Source of the DNA: Cohaesibacter marisflavi
Lineage (GTDB): Bacteria > Pseudomonadota > Alphaproteobacteria > Rhizobiales > Cohaesibacteraceae
Assembly: GCF_900115225.1 (NCBI RefSeq)
Contig: NZ_FOVR01000004.1
Location: forward strand, 372,001 to 436,000
DNA length: 64,000 nucleotides
Direction: 5' to 3'
Shown: one piece after another, positions 8,729 to 17,521 of the stretch
Layout: the number at the start of each line of letters is the position of its first letter
Position numbering within the stretch: position 1 is the stretch's first letter
Made by a program: the position numbers and the translations under genes
The notes under the pieces: model-generated
Database searches by the model: none
Told to the model about the DNA's origin: nothing
Seen by the model: the letters and a program-made list of their open reading frames with translations, nothing else

Positions 8729-9415
8729 ATGATTCCATTCTCCACTTTGGATATCGTCGCCCTCGTTTGGTATCTCGTGATCTGGATCGGCTTTACCTAT
8801 CTCGTCGATTATTCGCCGCTGAAGAAACACAATATATCCGTATCAATGGCAGCGCATAGACGCCGCTGGATGCGCTCGCTTTCAAAGCGTGAATTTCGCA
8901 TGATCGATACCGGCATACTGAATGGATTACAAAACGGAACCGCTTTCTTTGCCTCCACGTCCCTCCTGGCCATTGGCGCTGGCTTTGCCATGTTGAATGC
9001 CACCGATGTCGCAATGAAAGTCACAAATGATCTGTCCCTGCCCGTCGAGACCTCTCCCGAGCTTTGGGAGATCAAAGCCCTGTGCCTCACGGCCATCTAT
9101 GTCTACGCCTTTTTCAAGTTCGGCTGGGCTTATCGCCTGTTTAACTACACCTCCATTCTGATTGGCGCCTTCCCATATGCCGGAGATGCATCGGAAGAGG
9201 AAATCGAACAGGCCATTGAACAAGCCGCAGAAATGAACACCCTTGCGGGTCATCACTTCACCCTTGGGCTGCGTGGCTTTTTCTTTTCCGCACCGGTGTT
9301 CGGCTGGTTTATCCATCCATGGCTGATGATTGCAGGTACAACACTTGTTGCTCTGGTTCTCACCCGACGCCAGTTTTTCTCCCGCTCGCAGGTAATTGCC
9401 AAAAACATCATCTAG
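8729..9415 (+). CDS. DUF599 family membrane protein
   Basis: The 228-residue integral membrane protein has about four hydrophobic segments: near residues 8-26, 72-92, 115-135 and 185-215. The block RRRWMRSLSKREFRMIDTG followed by NGTAFFASTSLLAIGAG is characteristic of DUF599, a widespread family with no assigned function. The start is ATG at 8729. It appears monocistronic, with 270 bp upstream shared with the minus-strand small peptide gene. Confidence 0.82.
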   Translation: MIPFSTLDIVALVWYLVIWIGFTYLVDYSPLKKHNISVSMAAHRRRWMRSLSKREFRMIDTGILNGLQNGTAFFASTSLLAIGAGFAMLNATDVAMKVTNDLSLPVETSPELWEIKALCLTAIYVYAFFKFGWAYRLFNYTSILIGAFPYAGDASEEEIEQAIEQAAEMNTLAGHHFTLGLRGFFFSAPVFGWFIHPWLMIAGTTLVALVLTRRQFFSRSQVIAKNII

Positions 9416-9598
9416 AAGAAATCAGACAGGCTAGAAGACCGGTGCGGCGTGGTCCACCGCGCAGTCAGCCCACTCCTTCCGTTTGTAGACAAAAGGCCCG
9501 GGATAAGCGCCCTAAAAAGTTGCATATTGCAATTATTTGGGTCAAACGGGTATGATCCCGCCTCATAATCGATCCAAACATTCCAGAGCTTACTGCCG

Positions 9599-10513
9599 AT
9601 GGCGCCTCACTCGATCCGCAAACCGACACCGCTTGACCTGTCCCTGATGCTGTTTCTGACGCTGATCTGGGCTTCATCCTTTATCGCCATCAAGGTTGCA
9701 GTGCTAGAGACCGGCCCGGTTTGGCTGGCCGCCATGCGCGTTGCCATAGGCTTTCTGGTTTTGCTGCCCTGGACACTCTATCGAGGCATCATCCTGCCCA
9801 CATCAGCCAAGAGCCTTGCCAACCTGCTGATCATATCCCTGCTGAATGTCTCCATCCCCTTCATGCTGATCTCATGGGCGGAACTGACCATTTCAGCGGG
9901 CATCGCCTCGCTGCTGCTTGGCACCGGGCCTCTTCTTTCCCTTATCTTCAGCCATCTGACCACTCATGATGACAAGTTCAACACTTTCAAGGTCATAGGC
10001 ATTATTCTGGGCTTTAGTGGTATTGCGCTGGTGGTTGGACACGAGGCCCTGCAGTCCGTTGGCACCGGAGCGGTCCTTTCCATGGTCGCCGTGCTGGGCG
10101 CGTCGCTGTGCTACGCGATTTCCGGAGCCATGATCCGACAGGTGAAGGATATCCCCCCGACACGTCTGGCAACCCTTATCCTCGGATTTGCGACGATCGA
10201 ACTGATCGGACTTGGCTTACTGGAGGGTGTGCCGGAACTGGCCAGTATATCCGGCGAAGCATGGTTGAGCCTTTTGTTTCTCGGCCTGTTGCCAACCGGT
10301 TTGGCAACCATACTGCGTTATCGCCTCATCTGGGCCATCGGCGCCAGCTTCTTCTCACTGGGTATGAATCTCATTCCTGTCTTCGGCGTTATTCTGGGCG
10401 CCCTGTTGCTGTCTGAACAGGTGGCCCTGACCACATGGATCGCCTTGGTGCTCATTCTCTCTGGCCTGATGGTGGCTCGCACAGCCCCTAAAGACGAGAC
10501 AAAACCTGACTGA
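9599..10513 (+). CDS. EamA/DMT-superfamily transporter
   Basis: This 304-residue inner-membrane protein has ten predicted helices arranged as two EamA repeats. The first opens LSLMLFLTLIWASSFIAIK and the second begins near residue 155. The FLTLIWASSF and IAGxL-like motifs are those of drug/metabolite exporters of the RhaT/YdcZ type. The substrate cannot be told from sequence. ATG 9599 starts just before the first helix. The 3' end is convergent with the SH3-domain gene, 21 bp away. Confidence 0.85.
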   Translation: MAPHSIRKPTPLDLSLMLFLTLIWASSFIAIKVAVLETGPVWLAAMRVAIGFLVLLPWTLYRGIILPTSAKSLANLLIISLLNVSIPFMLISWAELTISAGIASLLLGTGPLLSLIFSHLTTHDDKFNTFKVIGIILGFSGIALVVGHEALQSVGTGAVLSMVAVLGASLCYAISGAMIRQVKDIPPTRLATLILGFATIELIGLGLLEGVPELASISGEAWLSLLFLGLLPTGLATILRYRLIWAIGASFFSLGMNLIPVFGVILGALLLSEQVALTTWIALVLILSGLMVARTAPKDETKPD

Positions 10514-10534
10514 GATAGTCGGCGCTTCACTCCG

Positions 10535-10891
10535 TCACATCAGATCGAGATATTTGGCATCAACAAAGCCGATCTTGCCATTGATCTGAACTTCACAAAC
10601 CCGGCTTTGAAGCATCTTGCGCCGCTGGGAAAGCGAACCGTAGGCCCAATCGCGAAAGCTGAATTCATTGCGACACCAGCGCATCACAACCCCTTCAGTG
10701 CCTTTGGCAAGCGGGTATTTTTTCGCTGAATTGATCTCTGGTCCGGCTCGCAAATAGGTATCCTTGAGCACGACATAAATCGTGTCATACGGGCTCTGCG
10801 CGCCTTTATTTGCCATGGAGGATGATGGCGCTCCGGCGACGCCAGCACAAAGGAGCAACGCGCAGGAAAGAAGTCTGATCGAACGTTTCAT
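10535..10891 (-). CDS. Secreted SH3-domain protein
   Basis: A 118-residue exported protein. A signal peptide (MKRSIRLLSCALLLCAGVAG, then SSSMA) precedes one bacterial SH3-like domain, with DTYLRAGPEINSAKKYPLAKG, WCRNEFSFRDWAYG and GKIGFVDAKYLDL. SH3_3-type domains of this kind in periplasmic proteins usually bind cell wall or protein partners. I started it at ATG 10891, preceded by GGAG, where the signal peptide begins; a longer reading upstream adds unstructured residues. Three Cys remain in the mature part. The exact function is unknown. Confidence 0.78.
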   Translation of the reverse strand: MKRSIRLLSCALLLCAGVAGAPSSSMANKGAQSPYDTIYVVLKDTYLRAGPEINSAKKYPLAKGTEGVVMRWCRNEFSFRDWAYGSLSQRRKMLQSRVCEVQINGKIGFVDAKYLDLM

Positions 10892-11001
10892 GATGGCTTT
10901 CTCCGTCTTTTCTGATCGCGACACGGTTCCTTGCGATACCCTGACTGTAGCGAAGGAAAGACCAGTCTGGCCAGACCGTTTGGCCCTCAAGCTAAAAGAA
11001 A

Positions 11002-11430
11002 TCACTTATTTATCGGATCATTGGGCCAAACGCCCGCCGTCGCCAACTCGACAACATTGTTGAAAGGATCGCGAAAATAGATGCTTTGGCCACCAAGAGG
11101 CCACGTCACCCGGCTTTCGATGTCCACTTCTGCATCCTGCACCTTTGCGGTCCAGTCCGAGAGCGTATCCTGTTCGATTTTAAAAGCAAAATGCGATGGT
11201 CCATAGGAGCTGTGCCCGGGCACCTTTTGACCGTTGATCAGCGCATCTTCATCACTCGCCCCGCGCAAACAGACAATCAAAACTTGTCCGGCAGCCACGT
11301 CATAAGCATGGATGCGATCCCCCTCGATCATGCGCTCAAGCCCCAGAAAGCCATGATAGAAATCATAGGCCTTCGCCAGATCATCCACATAGACCGGAGT
11401 TTCCAGAATACCTGTAATTCTGGTTGCCAT
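11002..11430 (-). CDS. VOC-family (glyoxalase/bleomycin resistance-like) protein
   Basis: The 142-residue cytoplasmic protein has two VOC half-modules: ETPVYVDDLAKAYDFYHGFLG near residue 10 and HFAFKIEQDTLSDW near 82. It ends in the typical YFRDPFNNVVELATAG strand with the C-terminal metal-site Glu. Such proteins are metal-dependent lyases, isomerases, dioxygenases or fosfomycin-type resistance enzymes. The substrate is not readable here. It lies between mgtE and the SH3 gene on the same strand, about 50 bp after mgtE, so it may be co-transcribed with mgtE. Confidence 0.83.
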   Translation of the reverse strand: MATRITGILETPVYVDDLAKAYDFYHGFLGLERMIEGDRIHAYDVAAGQVLIVCLRGASDEDALINGQKVPGHSSYGPSHFAFKIEQDTLSDWTAKVQDAEVDIESRVTWPLGGQSIYFRDPFNNVVELATAGVWPNDPINK

Positions 11431-11481
11431 CCTCTTCCCCCTGTTTTACTGCCTGCGCTTTTTCTGTCTGCGCCTTCTGAT

Positions 11482-12888
11482 TTACATCAGGCCGAACCAC
11501 CAGCCGGCAAGGCCAAGAAATGAAAAGAAGCCGACAACATCAGTCACTGTCGTAATGAAAACGGAAGAGGCAATTGCAGGATCAACCCCGGCCTTTTGCA
11601 AACCAACGGGAATGAGGATGCCCGAGAGCCCGGCAAAAAACAGATTGACGACCAACGCCGCCCCCATGACATAGCCAAGCTGGATATTGGAAAACCAGAC
11701 TGCCGCTATGATCCCAAGGATAATAGCAAATGCAATGCCATTGAAAATCGAGACCAGAATCTCACGAGACACAACGCGCAGCATATTGAATTTGTCGAGA
11801 TCCTGCGTGGCAAGCGCTCGAACGGCAACGGTCATTGTCTGCGTGGCAGCATTACCCCCCATAGACGCAACAATCGGCATGAGCACGGCCAAAGCCACCA
11901 TTTGCGCAATGGTTCCATCGAAGAATGCAATCACTTGCGAGGCAATAACGGCCGTTGCCAGATTGACAATGAGCCAAGGCATACGGGACATAACAGTCGC
12001 AACAACCGTATCGGTAATTTCTTCGTCACCAACACCACCCAATCGCTTGATGTCTTCAGCGGCCTCTTCATGGATCACGTCGACGACGTCATCAATCGTG
12101 ATAACACCAACCAGTCGTTCCCCCTCGTCGAGCACAGCGGTCGACAAAAGGTCATAGCGTTCGAACAGGCGGGACACCTCTTCCTGATCCTGATTCACCA
12201 TAACAAAATGGCGTTCTTCATTCTGAATTTCGGAGATCCGGGTTGGCCTGCGGGAGCGCAGCAAGGTATCCAAAGATATGGTGCCCAGCAACCGGTGGCC
12301 GGGATCAATTACAAAAATCTGGTAGAAATCATCAGGAAGATCAGTGGTTTCGCGCAGATAGTCAATTGTCTGACCAACGGTCCAGAAGGGCGCCACCGCT
12401 ATGAAATCCGTCTGCATCAGACGACCGGCGGAATCTTCGGGATAATCCAACGAACGCTTGAGTTGAAGTCTATCTATGGCTGGCAGAGCCGCCAGAATCT
12501 CGGCCTGATCCTCTTCTTCCAGATCTTCCAGAATAACGATGGCATCATCCGAATCCAACTCGCTGATGCCTTCGGCAACCAGCTCGTTCGGCAGGGATTC
12601 GACGATCTTGGAACGCAGGGAATCATCCAGCTCGACAAGCGCGGTATAGTCGAAGGAATCGCCCAGCAACTCGATGAAATCGGAGCGGTCTTTAGGACTG
12701 AGGGCCTCAATGATATCGCCCAGATCCGCCTCATGCAGATCCTGCGTCAGACTGACGAGAAGATCGGAATTGCGCGCTTCGATGGCATCGTCGATGAGCT
12801 GGAAAAGCTCTTGGGAAATCATCCCATTCTCATCGCGCACCTGCTGCAATACAGAGGCGCCATCCTGATTGATCTCTTCGAATTGCAC
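11482..12888 (-). CDS. mgtE: Magnesium transporter MgtE
   Basis: MgtE is a homodimeric Mg2+ channel of the inner membrane gated by cytoplasmic Mg2+. The 468-residue product has the full layout. There is an N-terminal superhelical domain (residues about 30-130, DIIEALSPKDRSDFIELL). A CBS pair follows (about 135-260, with VIDPGHRLLGTISLDTLL and VITIDDVVDVIHEEAAEDI). Five helices come next from about 290, including VLMPIVASMGGNAATQT, the ion-pore signature. Its length is normal. The start is ATG 12888. The upstream 290 bp contains a 7-bp hairpin (GCGTTAA/TTAACGC, 13021-13038) but no recognisable Mg2+ riboswitch. Confidence 0.95.
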   Translation of the reverse strand: MQFEEINQDGASVLQQVRDENGMISQELFQLIDDAIEARNSDLLVSLTQDLHEADLGDIIEALSPKDRSDFIELLGDSFDYTALVELDDSLRSKIVESLPNELVAEGISELDSDDAIVILEDLEEEDQAEILAALPAIDRLQLKRSLDYPEDSAGRLMQTDFIAVAPFWTVGQTIDYLRETTDLPDDFYQIFVIDPGHRLLGTISLDTLLRSRRPTRISEIQNEERHFVMVNQDQEEVSRLFERYDLLSTAVLDEGERLVGVITIDDVVDVIHEEAAEDIKRLGGVGDEEITDTVVATVMSRMPWLIVNLATAVIASQVIAFFDGTIAQMVALAVLMPIVASMGGNAATQTMTVAVRALATQDLDKFNMLRVVSREILVSIFNGIAFAIILGIIAAVWFSNIQLGYVMGAALVVNLFFAGLSGILIPVGLQKAGVDPAIASSVFITTVTDVVGFFSFLGLAGWWFGLM

Positions 12889-13180
12889 TGACTACCTCTT
12901 TATTGCGAACCACATCCCGATACGACACGAACCTACCCTGTTCTGCCGCAAAGCGCCATCAGACTTCAAGCCTTGTTTCTTTTCAAACACGGATTTCCTG
13001 ATAAACAAATTATATATATAGCGTTAATGCTTTAACGCCCGAAAAGTTCAAAGAAAGGCGATTATACTTTCCTACTAGACGCCCATCGGGATCCTCCGCC
13101 GGTTTCCCGGTCATAGACTTTGGACAGGCATGAAAAGTATCGGAACGCTTGTCATCTATGCGAAAATATTGGCGGCTAAT

Positions 13181-13849
13181 TCAACCGGGGAAAGCTATGC
13201 CGGGCCTGGTTTTTCGCCATTTGCCAATAGCTTCAGAAACCGAGGCATAGACTGAATGACCAATTGCCTCTCCCAAGGCCGTATGCAGCCCCGCATAAGC
13301 GCCCTCGCCTTCAGGCGCGACAACGGCGACACAATCCGTGCCCGTTCCGGTCGCCCGGCCCGTGGCGATCTGGATATCTGCATCACACACAGCCGCAGTG
13401 CGGGCCTCCGTGGCGATGGACATCGCTTCCAGAAGAGCCCAGTCCTCAAGCCCCTGATCAATGATGACGGCAAGATTGATAGTGCCCCATCCCTCTTTGC
13501 TCCAGTCAAGGCGCCTACCGATCCGCTCGGCATTGGAAAGCCCCACTGTCACAATCGCCTTGACGCGGACAGTCTCAACCTCTGCATCAGCAACGCAATA
13601 GTTGCCGATATCACATGAAGTCAGCATCGTTACGGCATCCAGTCCGTCCCGCGCTTCAAGCTCCTTTTCCAGCCATGCAACTGGGTCAACGTCAATCGGC
13701 AGATCCTTGTTCTTGACTTCCCGCCAGAGCAACTGCTGCGCAGTGACAAGGCCGGGGCGGTTCACCGCCCAACTGGCGACACGCGCCGGATGGGAAAAAG
13801 AAACACAAAGCCAAGGCGCTTCATGAACGATCGAACATGGAAAGGGCAT
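13181..13849 (-). CDS. cbiZ: Adenosylcobinamide amidohydrolase CbiZ
   Basis: CbiZ cleaves the aminopropanol side chain of adenosylcobinamide (and in some bacteria adenosylpseudocobalamin) to give adenosylcobyric acid, so that imported corrinoids can be rebuilt into the cell's own cobamide. The 222-residue product carries the family blocks: VNRPGLVTAQQLLW, LDAVTMLTSCDIGNYC, VTVGLSNAERIGRR, GTINLAVI, EAMSIATEARTAAV and GTGTDCVAVV. Its start abuts the tonB stop. It is the last gene of the riboswitch-headed corrinoid uptake run, which agrees with a salvage role. Its first 15 residues are variable. Confidence 0.92.
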   Translation of the reverse strand: MPFPCSIVHEAPWLCVSFSHPARVASWAVNRPGLVTAQQLLWREVKNKDLPIDVDPVAWLEKELEARDGLDAVTMLTSCDIGNYCVADAEVETVRVKAIVTVGLSNAERIGRRLDWSKEGWGTINLAVIIDQGLEDWALLEAMSIATEARTAAVCDADIQIATGRATGTGTDCVAVVAPEGEGAYAGLHTALGEAIGHSVYASVSEAIGKWRKTRPGIAFPG

Positions 13850-15310
13850 CTATCTTGAGAATCTCACAGGCAGGGTCAAAGTGTGTCGAGCCCCGGAAAA
13901 CTCCTTTGGCGGTTTCGGCGCCGGAGAAGCTCGCATGGGAAGCGAACGAATTTCATCATCCAGATAGCGATCCCCCGCACTCTTGACGAGCGTGGACTTG
14001 AGAACACGACCAGACTGATTGATCACAATGCGTACCACGCCCTGCCCCTGAACGCCACGCATTTTGGCCGAACGAGGATATCGCTTGTGCCGCTCAATCC
14101 AGCGGCGCAACTGGGTCGCATAACTGGCACGGACACCACGGGAACCAGCTCCGCCGGCCTTGTTGGAAGTCCCGCCATCACCTCTCACAGATGCCTTGGG
14201 CGAATGTCCGGAATTCCGGGCTGCCCCGGCCGCCTTGCGACTTGAAGAGGAGCGAGCCGTTTGGCTGCTGCCACCGTCTTTAAGTCCCTCGGCTTTCGTT
14301 ACTCGCAAGCCTTTTGGTGCGGGAGCCGGTTTGATCTTGGGTCTTGGCGCAGATGCGGGCAAGGCCGTCAGCGCACCGCCCTGCATGAGCGAAACCTGCT
14401 GAGCCGGTTCGGCCTCTTCCTCTGAGGGATCCTCTTCTGGCTTTGCCTCGGCAACAGGCGCAAACTTCGGCAGCATCATAGGCTGGACGGGATCAACCCT
14501 CTCGTCTTCTACCGCCATCTCGACCTCAGGCTGAGGCGCTGGTGCAGCTTCCATTTCCGGTTTAATCGCAGGCTTCGAAGCAAGGAGAGGCTCAGGTGCA
14601 GGCTTGGAGACGGGGGCTCGAAGAACTGCGCCCTCTTCGGGCTGCGGCTCTTCAGGCTCATCAGGTTCAGGCTCAGTCTCTGCTTGTAGCTTTGTTTCAG
14701 ACCCTGTGATTGATGGCACGACCGGCTCGGGCGATTGTGGCTCTGGCTCTTTGGTTGCAACAACCGGTCCTGTTTGCGGCTCTGCTACTGGCTCAGTAGC
14801 AGGACTAGCGTCTACCTCGGACTTGTCAGCGAAGACAGGCTCATCATCGGGAGTGGCCGTTTCTGCCGCATCGATTGTTTCAGGAATATTGGGCTCAAAA
14901 GACGGCTCTGGCTCTGTTGCGTCTGAAGCGACCACTTCTGGTTCAGATGGCTCTTTCAGTTCGGTCTCGTTCGCTTGCGTTTGAGTAGACGCCGGATCGG
15001 CCATAGCATCGGCTACGGTCTCAGAAGGCTCCAGAGCAGGCATCTGGGCGGGCTCCTGTGCAGGCACCTGAGCCGACATGGGCTCGCTGTCGACCTCTTC
15101 GCCATCGCCATTCGCCATGACATCCTGATTGCCACCGGCGGTCCCCTGCCCCATATCTGGCATGATGCTCACCTGCATATTGCCCATGAAGGCCCCGCCC
15201 ATGTCATAGCGGGATTCCCCATCAAGCTCCGCCCAATAGGCGAACGCCAGCGCGAGGTGCACCAGAACACCAGCACAAATGCAGACAACCCATAAAGCCA
15301 GTCGTGTCAC
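13850..15310 (-). CDS. tonB: TonB-family energy transducer, dedicated to the corrinoid system
   Basis: TonB spans the periplasm and transmits the ExbB/ExbD-harvested proton motive force to outer-membrane receptors. The 486-residue protein has an N-terminal membrane anchor (residues 3-27). A long Pro/Glu-rich spacer follows (about 60-330, many EPEP/PEP repeats), then a basic Gly/Ser-rich stretch. The C-terminal TonB domain (YATQLRRWIERHKRYPRSAK onward) includes the YP pair and GxVxIxxxQSGRVL. It is larger than typical TonB (about 240-290 residues) because of the spacer. It overlaps exbD by 4 bp (ATGA), so it is translationally coupled and most likely serves the BtuB-like receptor in this locus. 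Confidence 0.9.
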   Translation of the reverse strand: MTRLALWVVCICAGVLVHLALAFAYWAELDGESRYDMGGAFMGNMQVSIMPDMGQGTAGGNQDVMANGDGEEVDSEPMSAQVPAQEPAQMPALEPSETVADAMADPASTQTQANETELKEPSEPEVVASDATEPEPSFEPNIPETIDAAETATPDDEPVFADKSEVDASPATEPVAEPQTGPVVATKEPEPQSPEPVVPSITGSETKLQAETEPEPDEPEEPQPEEGAVLRAPVSKPAPEPLLASKPAIKPEMEAAPAPQPEVEMAVEDERVDPVQPMMLPKFAPVAEAKPEEDPSEEEAEPAQQVSLMQGGALTALPASAPRPKIKPAPAPKGLRVTKAEGLKDGGSSQTARSSSSRKAAGAARNSGHSPKASVRGDGGTSNKAGGAGSRGVRASYATQLRRWIERHKRYPRSAKMRGVQGQGVVRIVINQSGRVLKSTLVKSAGDRYLDDEIRSLPMRASPAPKPPKEFSGARHTLTLPVRFSR

Positions 15311-15702
15311 CGTTGCCGCACCTCCAGCTTGACCTCACCCTTGCTATAGGGCTGGAACATTTGCGCCAGCTCGAGCACTTTGGCAAAATCGGCTCCCGCA
15401 TCCGCGCGGATCACCAGATCTCGCGCCTCGGTGTCTTCCTGAAGCGCCGCTTTCAGCGCCGCAAACGCCTCATCCCTTTGCATATGTGACTGAAACTGAA
15501 CCGCCCCTTGCGCATCAACAAAAAGCATCAGGGATGCGCCTTTTTCCTCGCTCAAAGCGCTCTCTGCCGGATCGATATCCAGCGCGGGCCGCTGAGAAAT
15601 ATGCCCCATCAGCATCAGGAAGATGAGCAACAGAAACACGACGTTGATCATCGGTAGAATGGTTTCGCCAAAGGCTGGCCGTTCTGGTTCATTGAACTGC
15701 AT
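15307..15702 (-). CDS. exbD: ExbD-type biopolymer transport protein (second copy)
   Basis: The 131-residue inner-membrane protein has one helix near residues 17-35 (ILPMINVVFLLLIFLMLMG), where the ExbD family's proton-carrying Asp would be expected after the PLIN/PxID motif. Here the sequence is LPMINVVF, so the motif's Asp is replaced by Asn. The rest is a periplasmic domain (LDIDPAESAL, VIRADAGADF). It overlaps the next gene (tonB) by 4 bp and the preceding exbD by 14 bp. Since the preceding copy retains the Asp, the two may act as a heterodimer. Confidence 0.88.
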   Translation of the reverse strand: MQFNEPERPAFGETILPMINVVFLLLIFLMLMGHISQRPALDIDPAESALSEEKGASLMLFVDAQGAVQFQSHMQRDEAFAALKAALQEDTEARDLVIRADAGADFAKVLELAQMFQPYSKGEVKLEVRQR

Positions 15703-16081
15703 TGCTCGCCTCCGGAACCAGAGAAACCGCAGATATGCCCAGTGCCTTCAGCCGATCAAGAGCATCAACGCCATGCTGGATCGGCACTGACGCCTCCAGA
15801 AAGATGCTCACCGGCTGACGGTTGGTGACAGCATCCGCCAAGGCCTGATCCACAGGTTCCCCTGCGCTGGTCAAAAGGTCCCCATCGGCCTGCAAAACCA
15901 GACGCAACGCGGTGGACTGCCCGCCGCTGCCGCTTTGCCCTTTGACCAGATCAATCACGCGATACTGGCTAAAGGAGGAAACAAGCATGAAAAAGACAAT
16001 CAGAATAAAGATCACATCGATCAACGATGTGAGGCTGACCCGAGGTCTGCGCCTTCTTTCTTCTGAAAAATCAAACGCCAT
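15689..16081 (-). CDS. exbD: ExbD-type biopolymer transport protein (first copy)
   Basis: The 130-residue product has a basic N-terminus (RRRRPRVSLTSLIDVIFILI) leading into the single ExbD/TolR helix. It keeps the LTSLIDVIFIL motif with the essential membrane Asp. The periplasmic part is short. It directly follows exbB (TAATG overlap, 1 bp) and precedes a second exbD copy. Exb complexes contain ExbB pentamers with ExbD dimers. A tandem pair could supply two different subunits of that dimer. Confidence 0.92.
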   Translation of the reverse strand: MAFDFSEERRRRPRVSLTSLIDVIFILIVFFMLVSSFSQYRVIDLVKGQSGSGGQSTALRLVLQADGDLLTSAGEPVDQALADAVTNRQPVSIFLEASVPIQHGVDALDRLKALGISAVSLVPEASNAVQ

Positions 16082-16710
16082 TACTCGGCTCCAGCCTTCA
16101 GGACATCATTCTGCGCAGAAGTCTCGGAACGATAGTCGGAGCGCTCTGCCCCGTTACCAAACAGTGCATCGGTCGCAACACACTCAAGGCGATAACGCAG
16201 GCTCTCGACCAGACTATCAAGCAAAGCATGAATGATCATGGCTGTGAGGGCGATCACCATGCCCGCAGCTGTGGTGATAAGGGCTACCCAGATACCACCA
16301 GCCAGATCGGAAGGATTGACCGCATCACCAGCGGCCTGCATGGCCTGAAACGCATCGATCATGCCAAGCACCGTACCCAGAAGCCCCAACAACGGAGCAG
16401 CCGTCACAATCAGCTCAAGCAATCGAAAGCCCGTGCGCGCCTGTCTCAAAAAACCGCGCACAACAATGGTCGCGCTTTCCTCGATCTGCACTCGTGTTGC
16501 GCCCGCTTTCTTTCTCTTTTCAATATGATAGCGCAAATCTTGCGCTGCACCACTGCGATAGGAATGCGGCTGCAACATAGCAATTTGCACCACGGAAACC
16601 AGCGCAGTCGCAACCGTCAAAATCGAAAGGGCAGCCAGTGCGACGAGCGTCCATCCCCCCATATCGATCAACAGGGACCAAAGCTCAAACAAATGTTGCT
16701 TAAAGGCCAT
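16081..16710 (-). CDS. exbB: ExbB/TolQ/MotA-type proton channel subunit
   Basis: The 209-residue protein has three membrane segments: about residues 15-37, then APLLGLLGTVLGMIDAF near 105-130, then GGIWVALITTAAGMVIALTAM near 140-165. The GLLGTVLGM and TTAAGMVIALTA signatures define ExbB/TolQ. It energises TonB with ExbD. Its start overlaps the end of btuD by 11 bp and its stop overlaps exbD, so the transport and energy genes are translated from one mRNA. TolQ is the paralogue to exclude; the tonB/exbD neighbours favour ExbB. Confidence 0.92.
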   Translation of the reverse strand: MAFKQHLFELWSLLIDMGGWTLVALAALSILTVATALVSVVQIAMLQPHSYRSGAAQDLRYHIEKRKKAGATRVQIEESATIVVRGFLRQARTGFRLLELIVTAAPLLGLLGTVLGMIDAFQAMQAAGDAVNPSDLAGGIWVALITTAAGMVIALTAMIIHALLDSLVESLRYRLECVATDALFGNGAERSDYRSETSAQNDVLKAGAE

Positions 16711-17521
16711 TGGCTTCTTCTCCTTCGGAAGCCCCGCTCATGGGCTTGGCGTGTCCTACCAATTCGGTCGGAATAATGAAAGACTGTTTGCCAACTTCCA
16801 CATTTTGAATGCGGACCCCGTAAACTTCTCGCATACGCCGCTCTGTCATGACAGCCTTGGGGGTGCCATCATCAAGCAGCACACCATTGTTAAGAATAAG
16901 GATCCGGTCACACCATTGGCTGGCCAGCGAAAGATCATGCAATGATACCAGCACCGTCTTGCCCTGCGCGACCAATTGCTTAAGCAGGCGCATCAGACCG
17001 ATCTGATGGGCAGGATCCAAACCATTCACCGGCTCATCGGCAATGATTGTATTGGCCTCTTGCGCCACCAACCGCGCAATCAGCACGCGCGCCTGTTCGC
17101 CACCGGACAATTCATCAAATGTGCGCATTTGCAGGTCTGTAAGGCTCATCAGATCAAGAGCCCGATCCACGGCCTCTTCATCAGCTTGTGAGGGGCGCCC
17201 CAAACCGGTCTGATGGGGCATGCGCCCCAGCATCACAACATCCCGCACCGCCAAAGACCAGTGCACGACCCGCTCCTGAGGCAGAAAGGCAACCCGCCGC
17301 GCCAGCTCCATCGCACTCAATTCAAAGCTGGGCACCTCATCTATGAGAATTTGCCCCGAGAAATTGATCAGCCCTACCAAAGCCCGCATCAGAGACGACT
17401 TGCCCGCCCCGTTGGGGCCGATCAGGCCGATAAGCTCGGGCTTGCCGGAAGCAAAGGTCACATGTTTGACCGCCTGGCATTTGCCAAGCTTTATGCCAAC
17501 GCCGGAGCATTCGATGGACAT
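16700..17521 (-). CDS. btuD: Corrinoid (FecCD-type) ABC transporter ATP-binding protein, BtuD-like
   Basis: The 273-residue ATPase has Walker A GPNGAGKSS near residue 38, Q-loop FLPQERVVHW, signature LSGGEQARVLIARL, Walker B NTIIADEPVNGLDP and switch His in LVSLHDLSLAS. It is closest in style to HmuV/FepC/BtuD ATPases that pair with FecCD permeases. ATG 17521 is chosen because GGAGG lies about 8 nt upstream and the start shares an A with the permease stop (TAATG). Sequence alone cannot separate heme, siderophore and B12; the riboswitch, CbiZ and TonB receptor make corrinoid the best call. Confidence 0.88.
   Translation of the reverse strand: MSIECSGVGIKLGKCQAVKHVTFASGKPELIGLIGPNGAGKSSLMRALVGLINFSGQILIDEVPSFELSAMELARRVAFLPQERVVHWSLAVRDVVMLGRMPHQTGLGRPSQADEEAVDRALDLMSLTDLQMRTFDELSGGEQARVLIARLVAQEANTIIADEPVNGLDPAHQIGLMRLLKQLVAQGKTVLVSLHDLSLASQWCDRILILNNGVLLDDGTPKAVMTERRMREVYGVRIQNVEVGKQSFIIPTELVGHAKPMSGASEGEEANGL

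Noticed and set aside
11596-12891. Long open reading frame (431 codons) on plus opposite mgtE
   Set aside because: It is antisense to an unambiguous MgtE. The translation is rich in His, Asn, Gln and Arg with no family features, as expected of an antisense shadow.
13021-13038. GCGTTAA/TTAACGC hairpin upstream of mgtE as a Mg2+ riboswitch
   Set aside because: A single short stem lacks any of the conserved features of an M-box or other Mg2+ sensor.
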